Shown: piece by piece, positions 42,539 to 50,728 of the stretch
Position numbering within the stretch: position 1 is the stretch's first letter
Layout of the letters: every line of letters begins with the position of its first letter
Source of the DNA: CAZLRH01 sp964562015
GTDB lineage: Bacteria; Verrucomicrobiota; Verrucomicrobiia; Opitutales; JABDGR01
DNA: 64,000 nucleotides
Assembly (NCBI GenBank): GCA_964562015.1
Contig: CAZLRH010000019.1
Coordinates: 1 to 64,000, forward strand
Direction: 5' to 3'
The notes under the pieces: generated by a model
Seen by the model: the letters and a program-made list of their open reading frames with translations, nothing else
Told to the model about the DNA's origin: nothing
Databases searched by the model: none
Position numbers and translations under genes: made by a program

Positions 42539-44062
42539 TTAAGCCGCCGCGCTCACGGGTGGGCTGCTGGGGTAGGGTGCTGGGACCGTGAATGGCGGTG
42601 CGGCACTCGTATCTGGCGGTTTCGGCAGGCCGAGGCGTTCGTAAAGGCCCTCAACCGGCAGCGGAAGATTGAGGCGCGCCAGGCGTTCGAGCAGGTTGAG
42701 ATAGGCACTGCGCTCGCTTTCCTGGCGCGGCAACAGGCGAAAATACGCGCGGGGCGTTTCCTCGCCAAAGAGCTGACGCAAGAGCGGCGCATCCACCTGC
42801 GTGTTGAGTGTCTCCGAAACCAACGCGGCGTCATCCTGTTCCAGCAACGCGGTTTCCTCCGCTTGCACCGAGGCGCCGAGTCCCTGGCCCTTCGCCAGCG
42901 TGGCGAGATCCGCGCCGCGCCACAGCGCTGCCAGCGCCCGGTCCATGCGTTCAACCAGCGCGGGATACGGCAATTCCCCGCGCGTGGAAAGGTCGATCGG
43001 CTCGATCTCGGTGCCGCGGGACATCAAGGCGTGAAACTCTGCGCCGAAATCGCGGACAGCCTCGCGCGCGGCGTCCCATTCCGCAGTGCCCGGCGCCGCG
43101 TCGGTGACCGCCCGCACGCCCGGCATGCCATTGCGCTCGCAATACACGAGCCAGTCGCGCAGCGGCAGATGCTTGAACAAGTACGCGATGGACGACGCCT
43201 CCATTAATCCATCTCCCACCGTCACGAGCCATTGGCCGGCTGTGAGGTCGAGGCCCTCCGTCGCGGTGTCCTCTGGCAGAAACCGCAAAGGTCCGGTGCG
43301 GGCCTCGAAAAACCACAACGGCGCAAAGCGAAATGTGGCCGTCAGAAAACCGGATGACCGTGCGGGCGCGGATGCCCCGACCGGAAAGCTGCCATCCTTC
43401 GCCGAAAGTTCATTCGCCGCGTCGGTCGCCCTCGGCGCACCCTTCGCCGTTGAAGGTTCGAGGCTGGAGGTTGTGGGTGGTTGGCTCCCGGGCAATGGCT
43501 GCCAAAGGATTTCGTGGACGGCATATTTTTTGCCCACCGCATCGAGCATCTGTTTCACCAGGAGCGCGACTCCGCCGCGTTCTTGCGGATCACACGCATG
43601 GGTGGCCGTCAAATTATTGTAGAAGGCAAGCAGGGCCTCGCGGTGCCGTCCGGCGGCGGGCGAATCATCGAGGGAGAGAATTTCCCAGTCGAGCCGCGCG
43701 GCCGCCTTTTTGCGCTTGAGCGAAACATTGCGCAACACGTCGTCGCGGCGCTCCATGGCGTCCCACAGCAGCGCGGCCAGCCGCAGGTCGCCGGCTTGGA
43801 ACGCCTCGAGTGCCCGGGCCAGCGATTCCGGCGACAAATGCCGAATCGGATTGAAGCGCGCCCGCATCCGGCTGGACGGCGTCGTGCGCCCGGCGATATA
43901 ATTTCGGGTGCTGGCGGAGGACGGCGCGGCGCCCGTCGCAGGCGCAAATTCATTCGCCACGGGGCGAGCCGCGAAGGTTTCGCTTGGGCGCCGGACGCGG
44001 CTGGCGGGTGCGGCCTTTTTCGACAGGACTGGGCGGCGGTGGTTGGTCGGAGCGGGTGGCAT
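42539..44062 (-). CDS. Phage portal protein, DUF935 type (Mu gp29-like)
   Basis: A 507-residue protein, close to the length of Mu gp29. Motifs are FNPIRHLSPESLARALEAFQ, LAALLWDAMERRDDVLRNVSLKR, KKAAARLDWEI, the hinge YLFKHLPLRDWLVYCERNGMPG, and a C-terminal helical part with ALWRGADLATLAKGQGLGASVQ. Portals form the dodecameric DNA gate of the head. The ATG at 44062 is chosen; the in-frame upstream extension is low-complexity and not family-like. It is the first gene of the minus-strand module; a terminase gene, expected upstream, is absent. Confidence 0.75.
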   Translation of the reverse strand: MPPAPTNHRRPVLSKKAAPASRVRRPSETFAARPVANEFAPATGAAPSSASTRNYIAGRTTPSSRMRARFNPIRHLSPESLARALEAFQAGDLRLAALLWDAMERRDDVLRNVSLKRKKAAARLDWEILSLDDSPAAGRHREALLAFYNNLTATHACDPQERGGVALLVKQMLDAVGKKYAVHEILWQPLPGSQPPTTSSLEPSTAKGAPRATDAANELSAKDGSFPVGASAPARSSGFLTATFRFAPLWFFEARTGPLRFLPEDTATEGLDLTAGQWLVTVGDGLMEASSIAYLFKHLPLRDWLVYCERNGMPGVRAVTDAAPGTAEWDAAREAVRDFGAEFHALMSRGTEIEPIDLSTRGELPYPALVERMDRALAALWRGADLATLAKGQGLGASVQAEETALLEQDDAALVSETLNTQVDAPLLRQLFGEETPRAYFRLLPRQESERSAYLNLLERLARLNLPLPVEGLYERLGLPKPPDTSAAPPFTVPAPYPSSPPVSAAA

Positions 44063-44421
44063 GACGGAATCGCGGAGCGCGGGTTTAAGTGGCGAAAGGG
44101 CGGGCAAGTTTGGTTGTTGGTGGCTGGGCGCTGGGCCGAGTGGCTTTTCGTTTGGTGTGCGGGCAGACTTGTGTTGCTTGTGGCGCACCTTAGCATGATG
44201 GATACGAAATGTCATTGGATGCGTTGGCTGGGCTGGCTCCGTTGGTTGGGTTTGATGCGTTGGGAGTGTCCCCGCAGCAAAACCGGGTGCCCCGGCCGCG
44301 GTTTCTGGGGGCAATCTGCTTCTGCGGTGAAAACTTTACCTTAGACGGCACTTCGCGCCTTTACTGCGGGCCGGGTCCGCCGATAGAGCATGGCACAGTG
44401 AGTTCTCTCGCTACACCAGCC
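44063..44421. other. Spacer upstream of the portal gene
   Basis: A 359-bp spacer between the divergent portal gene and the zinc-ribbon gene. On plus it contains GGTTGG-type low-complexity sequence (around 44215-44265). No terminase, repressor or attachment-site-like gene or sequence is seen. Confidence 0.5.
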
Positions 44422-44760
44422 ATGGCCGGCCCTCAGACCGATTTGCTTGATCGACCCGCCCCTTCCGCCCGGTCGGAAAGCGGGCCCGTGCCCCCGGCGC
44501 GCGTGGTGCCGCGATTTCGCCATCACTGGCTCGGTGCGGGCCTAAAGTGGGGCGGCCTGCTCGCGATGCCCGTGGGCTTTATTCTATTTTGCCTCGAACT
44601 CGCGCCGCTGGTGGGTGCGGGCCTGCTGGTGTTCGGTCCGCTCGCCTGCTGGTTTGGGTGGCGCGGCAGCCAGGAATTATGCTGTGAGCATTGCCAAACG
44701 CGGGTCTCCGGCGTGCGCGACGGCCAATGCCCGGGCTGCGGCGCGCGGCTGACGGAGTAA
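44422..44760 (+). CDS. Zinc-ribbon membrane protein
   Basis: A 112-residue protein. A Pro-rich cytoplasmic N-terminus is followed by two hydrophobic helices (LLAMPVGFILFCLELAPLVGAG and the following GLLVFGPLACWFGW) and a C-terminal ribbon with CEHC and CPGC pairs (residues ~86-107) that should bind one zinc. No function is assigned. It lies between the phage-type module and the efflux operon, on the opposite strand to both. Confidence 0.65.
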   Translation: MAGPQTDLLDRPAPSARSESGPVPPARVVPRFRHHWLGAGLKWGGLLAMPVGFILFCLELAPLVGAGLLVFGPLACWFGWRGSQELCCEHCQTRVSGVRDGQCPGCGARLTE

Positions 44761-44835
44761 TATTAAATATAATAATGGCGAAACAGTTCGCCGCTTCAAA
44801 CGTCGTCACAAGTACGAGCGGCCCGCGGCAACTTA

Positions 44836-46368
44836 TTACTGCGCGTGCGGAGAAGAATGGTCCTTCGGCGGTGTCGCGTACGGGAACCGCGGGAACTGCA
44901 CCGGCACTGAATCCTGCTCGGGGAACGCCGACCAGCCGCCGCCGAGCGCCTGGTAAAGCGTGATTAAATCGCTCGCCAGGGCCTGGTCGCTGACCGCTTC
45001 CTGCTGCTGCGCGGAATAGAGGGCGGCCTGCGCCTGCAACACGTTGAGGAAAATCGTGCTGCCTTCGCGGTACGACGTGTTGGCGAGATCGAGCGCCCGC
45101 TGGTTGGCCGCCACGGCGTCCTGGAGGTACTGGTGGCGCTCCTGCTCATTCGCGTACGCGGTGATGGAGTCTTCCACCTGCTGGAACGCCGTCAGCACGG
45201 TATTCTTATAAAAATAAAACGCCTGCACCTGGTTGGCTTCCTGCAAGTGAATGTTCGCTACAATGCGCCCGGCCGCGAAAATCTGCCACGACACGGACGG
45301 CCCGACGTTCCAACTGCTGTTCGTCCACGTCACCAATTGCGCGAGCGTGCCACTGTTGAACTGCAGGTTGCTCGTCAGGGAGAACTTCGGAAATAAATCG
45401 GAAATGGCGACGCCGATATCCGCGGTCGCGGCGTGGAACTGGGCCTCGGCGGCGCGAATGTCCGGCCGGCGGCGCAGCAAATCCGAGGGCACACCCACCG
45501 GAATCTGCGCTGGCACCTTGGGAATCGGCGCGACCGTTTGCAATTCCGTGAGCAACGCGCCGGGATCCAAGCCCAGCAGCACGCTCAACGCATAAATATC
45601 CTGGCGCTCCTGCGTTTCGAGCGACGGCAGTTGCGCGCGCGTGCTGGCCTGCTGCGCGAGGGCGTTTTCATAGTCGAGCCGGCTGACGAAGCCGCCCTGC
45701 CAGCGTTGCTGCGTGACATTCACGCTGTGGTCCTGGATGTCGAGATTGATATGGGTGATGTCCAGGCGCTTCTGCACCGCGCGCAAATCAACGTAGGTGA
45801 TGCCGATTTGTGCCGCGAGGGCGACAATCGCGTCGCGTCGATCCTGGATCGACGCATCCACACTGGCCTCCGCGGCCTCGATTTGCCGGCGCACGCCGCC
45901 GAACACATCCACATTCCAACCCGCGCTGCCACCCAGGTTGTAATTGCTGTTGGGCACGCCGCCGCCAGCCGCGCCGTACGAGTATCCGCCCGACGCATTG
46001 ACCGAGGGAAACAACGCGGAGTCCGTGATGCCCAGGCTGGCGCGCGCCGCCACGATGCGTTGGTTCGCCTGCAACACCGTGAGATTCTGCGCCGCGCCCT
46101 GCTTGATGAGAGTGTTGAGCTGCTCGTCATTGAGCAGCGTCCACCATTCCACCGTCGTGACCGGCGAGGCCACCACGAGGCTCGTATCCGTCTTGTCGGG
46201 CGTGCTCACCCAAGCCGGTGGCGGAGTGACTTGCGGCGGCTTGTAATCCGGCCCGACCGCGCAACCGGCCAGCCCAAGCAGCAGGGCCAGGCGCAAACCA
46301 TGCGCGGCGACCCGCTGGCCGCCGCGTCTCCCGTGATTGCAGACGTTGGGGCTGGCGGAGGAGTTCAT
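44836..46368 (-). CDS. Outer-membrane efflux lipoprotein (TolC/NodT family)
   Basis: A 510-residue protein with a lipoprotein signal peptide (LALLLGLAGC-AVGPDYKPP; the lipobox Cys is near 36). The two repeated OEP domains (residues ~60-270 and 275-490) carry the helical barrel with the WWTLLNDEQLNTLIKQG start and PVGVPSDLLRRRPDIRAAE in the second repeat, diagnostic of the NodT type. It forms the outer-membrane tunnel of a tripartite pump. Its start overlaps the MacB-like permease stop by 4 bp, so the two are co-translated. The operon is MarR, adaptor, ATPase, permease, channel. Confidence 0.92.
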   Translation of the reverse strand: MNSSASPNVCNHGRRGGQRVAAHGLRLALLLGLAGCAVGPDYKPPQVTPPPAWVSTPDKTDTSLVVASPVTTVEWWTLLNDEQLNTLIKQGAAQNLTVLQANQRIVAARASLGITDSALFPSVNASGGYSYGAAGGGVPNSNYNLGGSAGWNVDVFGGVRRQIEAAEASVDASIQDRRDAIVALAAQIGITYVDLRAVQKRLDITHINLDIQDHSVNVTQQRWQGGFVSRLDYENALAQQASTRAQLPSLETQERQDIYALSVLLGLDPGALLTELQTVAPIPKVPAQIPVGVPSDLLRRRPDIRAAEAQFHAATADIGVAISDLFPKFSLTSNLQFNSGTLAQLVTWTNSSWNVGPSVSWQIFAAGRIVANIHLQEANQVQAFYFYKNTVLTAFQQVEDSITAYANEQERHQYLQDAVAANQRALDLANTSYREGSTIFLNVLQAQAALYSAQQQEAVSDQALASDLITLYQALGGGWSAFPEQDSVPVQFPRFPYATPPKDHSSPHAQ

Positions 46369-47744
46369 TCGTAACGCAGGGCTTCAATGGGGTCGAGACG
46401 CGAGGCTTTCCACGCGGGATAATAGCCAAAAATAATGCCAACGGCGGCCGAGACGCCGAGGGCCGCCAGTGCCGCGCCCAGGGAGGCTTGCGTGGGCCAG
46501 CCGGCGATGCGGGTCACGATGATCGAACTGAGCCGCCCCAGCGCCAGACCGGCCAGCCCGCCGATCAGGCACAAGGCCACGGCCTCGACCAGAAACTGCC
46601 GGAGAATGTCGCGGGCCTTCGCGCCCACGGCCATGCGCAACCCAATCTCGCGGGTGCGCTCGGTGACGGACACCATCATGATGTTCATGATGCCCACGCC
46701 ACCCACCACCAGCGAAATCATCGCCACGCACAGCAGCAACGTCGTGATCATCTTGCTGGTCGAAGTGACTGTGTTCGCCATTTCCGTCATGTTGCGGATG
46801 GTGAAATCATCCAAATCGCCGCTGCGGATGTGATGGCGCTCATGCAGCAACGCGGTGATCTGGTTGATCGCCTCGTCAATTTGCTCCGCCGATTTGGCAC
46901 TGGTCATGATTTGATTCACATAGGCAAACCGCGTCATCATCGGGGTGTCCACCGCCGCGGTGGACGAAGGCGTCGAGTAGATCTGCGGCGCCGTGCCGGA
47001 ATAAATGGAAGTCGAGGAATTCTTCGCGCCCGAGGAAGAGGAGGTGGACGTGGCGCCGCCGCCGCTCGAACTGCCGCCCGTGCCGCTGATGCGGTATTTC
47101 ATCGTTGTCCACGGGGTGAGAATCACGTCGTCCTGGTCCTGGCCGCCGACGTTGGCGCCCTTGCGCGTGAGCACGCCGATAACTTTGAGGCCGACATTTT
47201 GCAGCCGGACTTCCTTGCCCAAAGGCGATTCATTGCCAAAAAGCTGGCGCACCACGGTTTGCCCCAGGACGCAGACCTTGTTCGCGTTCGCCACGTCCTG
47301 ATCGGTAAAAAGCACGCCCGAGGCCGGCTCCGTCCAGTCGCGCAAATCAAAATATTCCGGCGACGTGCCCTGGATATTGTTGGGCACCCAATTCTTGCTG
47401 TCATAGACCACCTGGCCGTTGCCGCGCACGATGGGGGCGGCAAAGGCGACGGCGGTACAACTTTGGGCGATGGCGTCGCAATCACCCGGAGTGAGCGTGA
47501 GGCTGGAACCTTGGCCAAAACTAATGCCGCCGCTGGTGGCCGCGCCCGGGAAAATCGTCAAAATGTTGGCGCCCATGCTCGAAATGGTCTTCTGAATCGC
47601 GCTCGAAGAACCGTTGCCGATTTCCACAATCGCCACCACCGCCGCCACGGCGATGATGATGCCGAGGCAGGTGAGGGCCGAGCGCATGGCATTGCGCCGG
47701 ATGGCGCGCATCGCGGTTCGCAGGGTGACTATGTAGGCATACAT
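46365..47744 (-). CDS. MacB-type ABC transporter permease
   Basis: A 459-residue permease. An N-terminal membrane helix (ALTCLGIIIAVAAVVAIVEIGNG) leads to a large periplasmic domain (residues ~45-330) with the MacB_PCD pattern, including a Ser-rich insert (~225-250). Three membrane helices follow in the FtsX-like core (TSTSKMITTLLLCVAMISLVVGGVGIMNIMMVSVTERTREIGLRMAVGAKARDI). It is a stand-alone permease lacking the ABC domain, which is encoded by the next upstream gene, unlike E. coli MacB. The leader lacks a Shine-Dalgarno sequence (AACCCTCTTTCCCC before ATG). Confidence 0.92.
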   Translation of the reverse strand: MYAYIVTLRTAMRAIRRNAMRSALTCLGIIIAVAAVVAIVEIGNGSSSAIQKTISSMGANILTIFPGAATSGGISFGQGSSLTLTPGDCDAIAQSCTAVAFAAPIVRGNGQVVYDSKNWVPNNIQGTSPEYFDLRDWTEPASGVLFTDQDVANANKVCVLGQTVVRQLFGNESPLGKEVRLQNVGLKVIGVLTRKGANVGGQDQDDVILTPWTTMKYRISGTGGSSSGGGATSTSSSSGAKNSSTSIYSGTAPQIYSTPSSTAAVDTPMMTRFAYVNQIMTSAKSAEQIDEAINQITALLHERHHIRSGDLDDFTIRNMTEMANTVTSTSKMITTLLLCVAMISLVVGGVGIMNIMMVSVTERTREIGLRMAVGAKARDILRQFLVEAVALCLIGGLAGLALGRLSSIIVTRIAGWPTQASLGAALAALGVSAAVGIIFGYYPAWKASRLDPIEALRYE

Positions 47745-47771
47745 GGGGAAAGAGGGTTGGGCGTTGGGTGT

Positions 47772-48512
47772 TTAATGCATCGTCACCGGCACGGGTGCGG
47801 GCGCGGGTTCTTTGACGGGCTCTACCCCAAACGCCCCGGAGACGATCAGGCCGTCCTTGATGTGAATCACGCGGCTGGCGTGACTGGCGACCCCGGCATC
47901 GTGCGTGACCAGGATAATGGTCAGGCCGTCCGTGCGGTTGAGTTCCTGAAACATCGTCAGCACTTCCTTGCTGGTCTTGGAGTCCAGGTTGCCCGTCGGC
48001 TCGTCTGCAAACAACATGGCCGGCTCATTGACCAACGCGCGTGCAATCGCCACGCGTTGTTGCTGGCCGCCGGAAAGCTGCGAGGGCTCGTGGTCGATGC
48101 GCGCGCCCAGGCCCACGCGATCGAGGAGGCGCGTCGCGCGCTCCTTGGCCACGTGTTCGGAAATCGCCTTCGGCGAGTACGACAGCGGCATCACGACGTT
48201 GTCCACGGCGGACGTGCGCGCCAGCAAATTGAAGCTCTGAAACACGAAACCGATCTTGCGGCTGCGCAGCACGGCGCGCTCATCGGTGTTCATGGCGCTG
48301 ACTTCCTCGCCGTCCAGCCAGTACTTTCCGCCGGTGGGATGGTCCAGGCACCCGAGGATGTTCATCAGCGTCGTTTTGCCCGAGCCCGAGGTGCCCATCA
48401 ATGCCACCATCTCGCCCCGCTCAACCTTGAGGGACACTCCTTTGAGCACCGGCACCGAGACGGCGCCAAGCTCATAGGTCTTGATGATGTTCTCGAGTTT
48501 GATGAAGGACAT
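47772..48512 (-). CDS. MacB-type ABC transporter ATP-binding protein
   Basis: A 246-residue ATPase with Walker A GTSGSGKTTLMNILG, signature motif QLSGGQQQRVAIARALV, Walker B MLFADEPTGNLD and the H-loop THDAG. It closely resembles LolD/MacB ABC domains. It powers the permease encoded 27 bp downstream. A short Pro/Ala tail ends the protein. The exported substrate could be a macrolide-like drug, peptide or lipid; it is not determined by sequence. Confidence 0.93.
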   Translation of the reverse strand: MSFIKLENIIKTYELGAVSVPVLKGVSLKVERGEMVALMGTSGSGKTTLMNILGCLDHPTGGKYWLDGEEVSAMNTDERAVLRSRKIGFVFQSFNLLARTSAVDNVVMPLSYSPKAISEHVAKERATRLLDRVGLGARIDHEPSQLSGGQQQRVAIARALVNEPAMLFADEPTGNLDSKTSKEVLTMFQELNRTDGLTIILVTHDAGVASHASRVIHIKDGLIVSGAFGVEPVKEPAPAPVPVTMH

Positions 48513-48554
48513 GGCACGAAGCCTCGAATTCAGGGTGAAATCGATGAGGAGAGA

Positions 48555-49997
48555 TCAATTGCCACGGCGTCCGCCGCCGCCACCAGCACCACCGCCGCCA
48601 CCGCCACCGCCACCACCGCCGCCGCCACCAGCGCGCCCACCGCCACCACCACCACCGCCACCGCGGAAGAATTGCGGGGCAAAGGGGCTGGCCGTGCCGG
48701 TGTCGGCGCCGGAGTCATTGGGATTGGTGACACTGATAACGACGGATTGGCCCTCCTGGATGTCTCCAGCGATGTCGGTAACCACGCCATCGGTGAGCCC
48801 GACGGTCACGGAAACTGCCTTGGGCTTGCCGTTTTCCAGCACATACACCGTGCCGCTCGTCCCGCCATTGCGCGCGCCGCCGCGGCGACCGCCGCCGCCT
48901 TGGCGGGCTCCGCCGGCCGTGGAGTTCCCGGTATCGGCTGCATCGCTCGCCGCCGGCTTGTCGGTATCCGTGGTGCGGGGGTGCCAGCGCAACGCGGCGT
49001 TCGGCACCAAAAGCACATCGCTGCGCTCATCAACTAAAAAGTGCACGTTGGCGGTGAGGTACGGCAGCAGCGTCCCGTCGGCGTTGTCCGCATTCACCTC
49101 GACGGTATACGTAACGACGTTCTGCGACATCGTGGCGTTCAGGCGAATCTTGTCCACCGTGCCCTTAAACACGCGGTCACGAAACGCATCCACCGTAAAG
49201 AACACCGTCATGCCTTGGTGAATTTTGCCGATGTCGGCTTCATTCACCGCCACCCACACCTGCATTTTCGTCAAATCCTTGGCGATGAGGAACAAGCTCG
49301 GGGCGTTCATGCTCGACACCACCGTCTGCCCGATGTTCGTGCGGCGATCGATGACGACACCTTTGACCGGGGAAATAATTGTGCAATAATTCAAATTGCG
49401 CTGCGCCCGCTTCAAGGTCGCGTCGGCTTGGGCGACGCTCGCTTCGGCTTGTTTTATCGCCGCTTCGGCGACGCTGACGGCTGCGACCGCGGAGGAATAA
49501 GCGGACTTAAAGCTGTCAAAATCGCCCTGCGAAAGCGCCTCGCCTGCGCCCAGGCGCTGTGCGCGGTCCCAGTCGCTTTTGGCCTGCCCTTCCTTGGCTT
49601 GGTATTGCCCAAGGTCGGCTTTAGAGCGGACCAGGTTTGCCACTTGCGAGTCGTATTGGGCCTGGGCCTGGTCGATGTCCGACTGGTAAAGCGTGGTGTC
49701 GATTTTTGCCAGGACGGTGCCCTCGTTCACTTCCGTGCCGTAATCCACCTCCTTGGTGGGGTCCTGCGGATCCCGGCCGAATTCCATGACCAGGCCGCCG
49801 ACTTGCGCGCCCACGTCCACCACATCCTCGGGCTCGACCGTGCCGGTGGCCGGGATGGTTTGTTGCACGTCGCCTTTGCGCACGACCGCAGTCTGATAGG
49901 TGGTGTCGGTCTTGGCGGGCCGGTTGGCGTACCAATAGGCGCCACCAGCCACCACCACGACGGCGGCCAGCAGGAGAGTTTTGGAAGTACCTTTCAT
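48555..49997 (-). CDS. MacA-like periplasmic adaptor with a glycine-rich tail
   Basis: A 480-residue HlyD/MacA family adaptor. The signal anchor at the N-terminus (TLLLAAVVVVAGGAYWYA) is followed by a lipoyl-like half, a hairpin of coiled coils (residues ~115-190: DQAQAQYDSQVANLVRSKAD, AEAAIKQAEASVAQADATLKR), the beta-barrel and membrane-proximal domains. Residues ~440-478 are almost pure Gly with Arg, encoded by a GC-rich simple repeat (48558-48665). It bridges the ABC permease and the outer-membrane channel. It follows the MarR gene by a 1-bp gap and is under the same putative operator. Confidence 0.9.
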   Translation of the reverse strand: MKGTSKTLLLAAVVVVAGGAYWYANRPAKTDTTYQTAVVRKGDVQQTIPATGTVEPEDVVDVGAQVGGLVMEFGRDPQDPTKEVDYGTEVNEGTVLAKIDTTLYQSDIDQAQAQYDSQVANLVRSKADLGQYQAKEGQAKSDWDRAQRLGAGEALSQGDFDSFKSAYSSAVAAVSVAEAAIKQAEASVAQADATLKRAQRNLNYCTIISPVKGVVIDRRTNIGQTVVSSMNAPSLFLIAKDLTKMQVWVAVNEADIGKIHQGMTVFFTVDAFRDRVFKGTVDKIRLNATMSQNVVTYTVEVNADNADGTLLPYLTANVHFLVDERSDVLLVPNAALRWHPRTTDTDKPAASDAADTGNSTAGGARQGGGGRRGGARNGGTSGTVYVLENGKPKAVSVTVGLTDGVVTDIAGDIQEGQSVVISVTNPNDSGADTGTASPFAPQFFRGGGGGGGGGRAGGGGGGGGGGGGGGAGGGGGRRGN

Positions 49998-49998
49998 G

Positions 49999-50532
49999 TC
50001 AATTCAGGGTGTCGGGGAGTTGTGCGGCCGTGGTCGCAAGGTGGGTATTCAGGCGTTCCAGCAATTGGCAAAATACTTCCAACTCGCGGTCGTCAAGCCC
50101 GCCGACAATCCGGCGAACCTGCTCCTTGTGGCCTAAGAGCACGCGTTGTACAAGCTTTCGTCCGGGTTCCGTGATGCGCAGTTGGATGCTGCGCCGGTCA
50201 TTGGGCGTCACTGCGTGGCGCACCAGGCCGGCCTTTTCCAGGCGGCGCACCAGCGTGGTGATGCTCGGGGGCTGGACCAATAACCGCTGGCCCAATTCGA
50301 CCAGGCGCAGGCCATCCACCCGGCCTTCTTCCGCCTCGGCCCGCAGCAAGTGGCGCAAAACAGCCCATTGCGAGGAATTCAGCCCGTATTGCAAAAAATA
50401 GGGCCGCATTATCCGCTGAATCAGCCCATACGCACGGACGACGCCGCCAAACGCCAGCTCCGGCGGCCCGCGGCGGGGAATCGGCGGGGTGGCGGGCAAA
50501 ACTGCCCGTTGGGGCGTGGCGACCGTAGGCAT
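49999..50532 (-). CDS. MarR/SlyA-family transcriptional regulator
   Basis: A 177-residue winged-helix regulator. The wHTH is seen in LRLVELGQRLLVQPPSITTLVRRLEKAGLV, followed by the wing HAVTPNDRRSIQLRITEPG, typical of MarR. The N-terminal 28 residues are a Pro-rich extension. It is the first gene of the efflux operon. A SlyA-like palindrome (50543-50554) lies 11 bp before its start codon, so it probably represses its own operon and responds to an effector. Confidence 0.92.
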   Translation of the reverse strand: MPTVATPQRAVLPATPPIPRRGPPELAFGGVVRAYGLIQRIMRPYFLQYGLNSSQWAVLRHLLRAEAEEGRVDGLRLVELGQRLLVQPPSITTLVRRLEKAGLVRHAVTPNDRRSIQLRITEPGRKLVQRVLLGHKEQVRRIVGGLDDRELEVFCQLLERLNTHLATTAAQLPDTLN

Positions 50533-50542
50533 TTAAAATTAG

Positions 50543-50554
50543 TTAGCCAGCTAA
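50543..50554. promoter_or_regulatory. Putative SlyA/MarR operator
   Basis: TTAGCCAGCTAA is a 5+2+5 palindrome that differs by one central base from the SlyA consensus TTAGCAAGCTAA. It sits 11 bp upstream of the MarR gene. Confidence 0.65.
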
Positions 50555-50728
50555 ACATCATCTAAGAGTCGGTGTTCCCTTGTCAAGGACGTGGTCGGCG
50601 GCGCGGGCCTGAAATCACCTGCGCTAATTCAGGGGAAAAGCAGGCTTTTCCAGCCCGAATCCACGGCGAACGGACTTGGGCCGCAGCTTCGCGCCGACGC
50701 AATCAGGCGGTCCGCTGGCGCCCTGTCT

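Noticed and set aside
31389..44421. Phage attachment sites or Mu-type ends around the module
   Set aside because: No tRNA, no flanking direct repeat and no recognisable end sequences were found by eye.
46488..49037. 849-codon plus-strand frame opposite the efflux genes
   Set aside because: Antisense shadow: His/Arg-rich, no motifs, overlaps four clear minus-strand genes.
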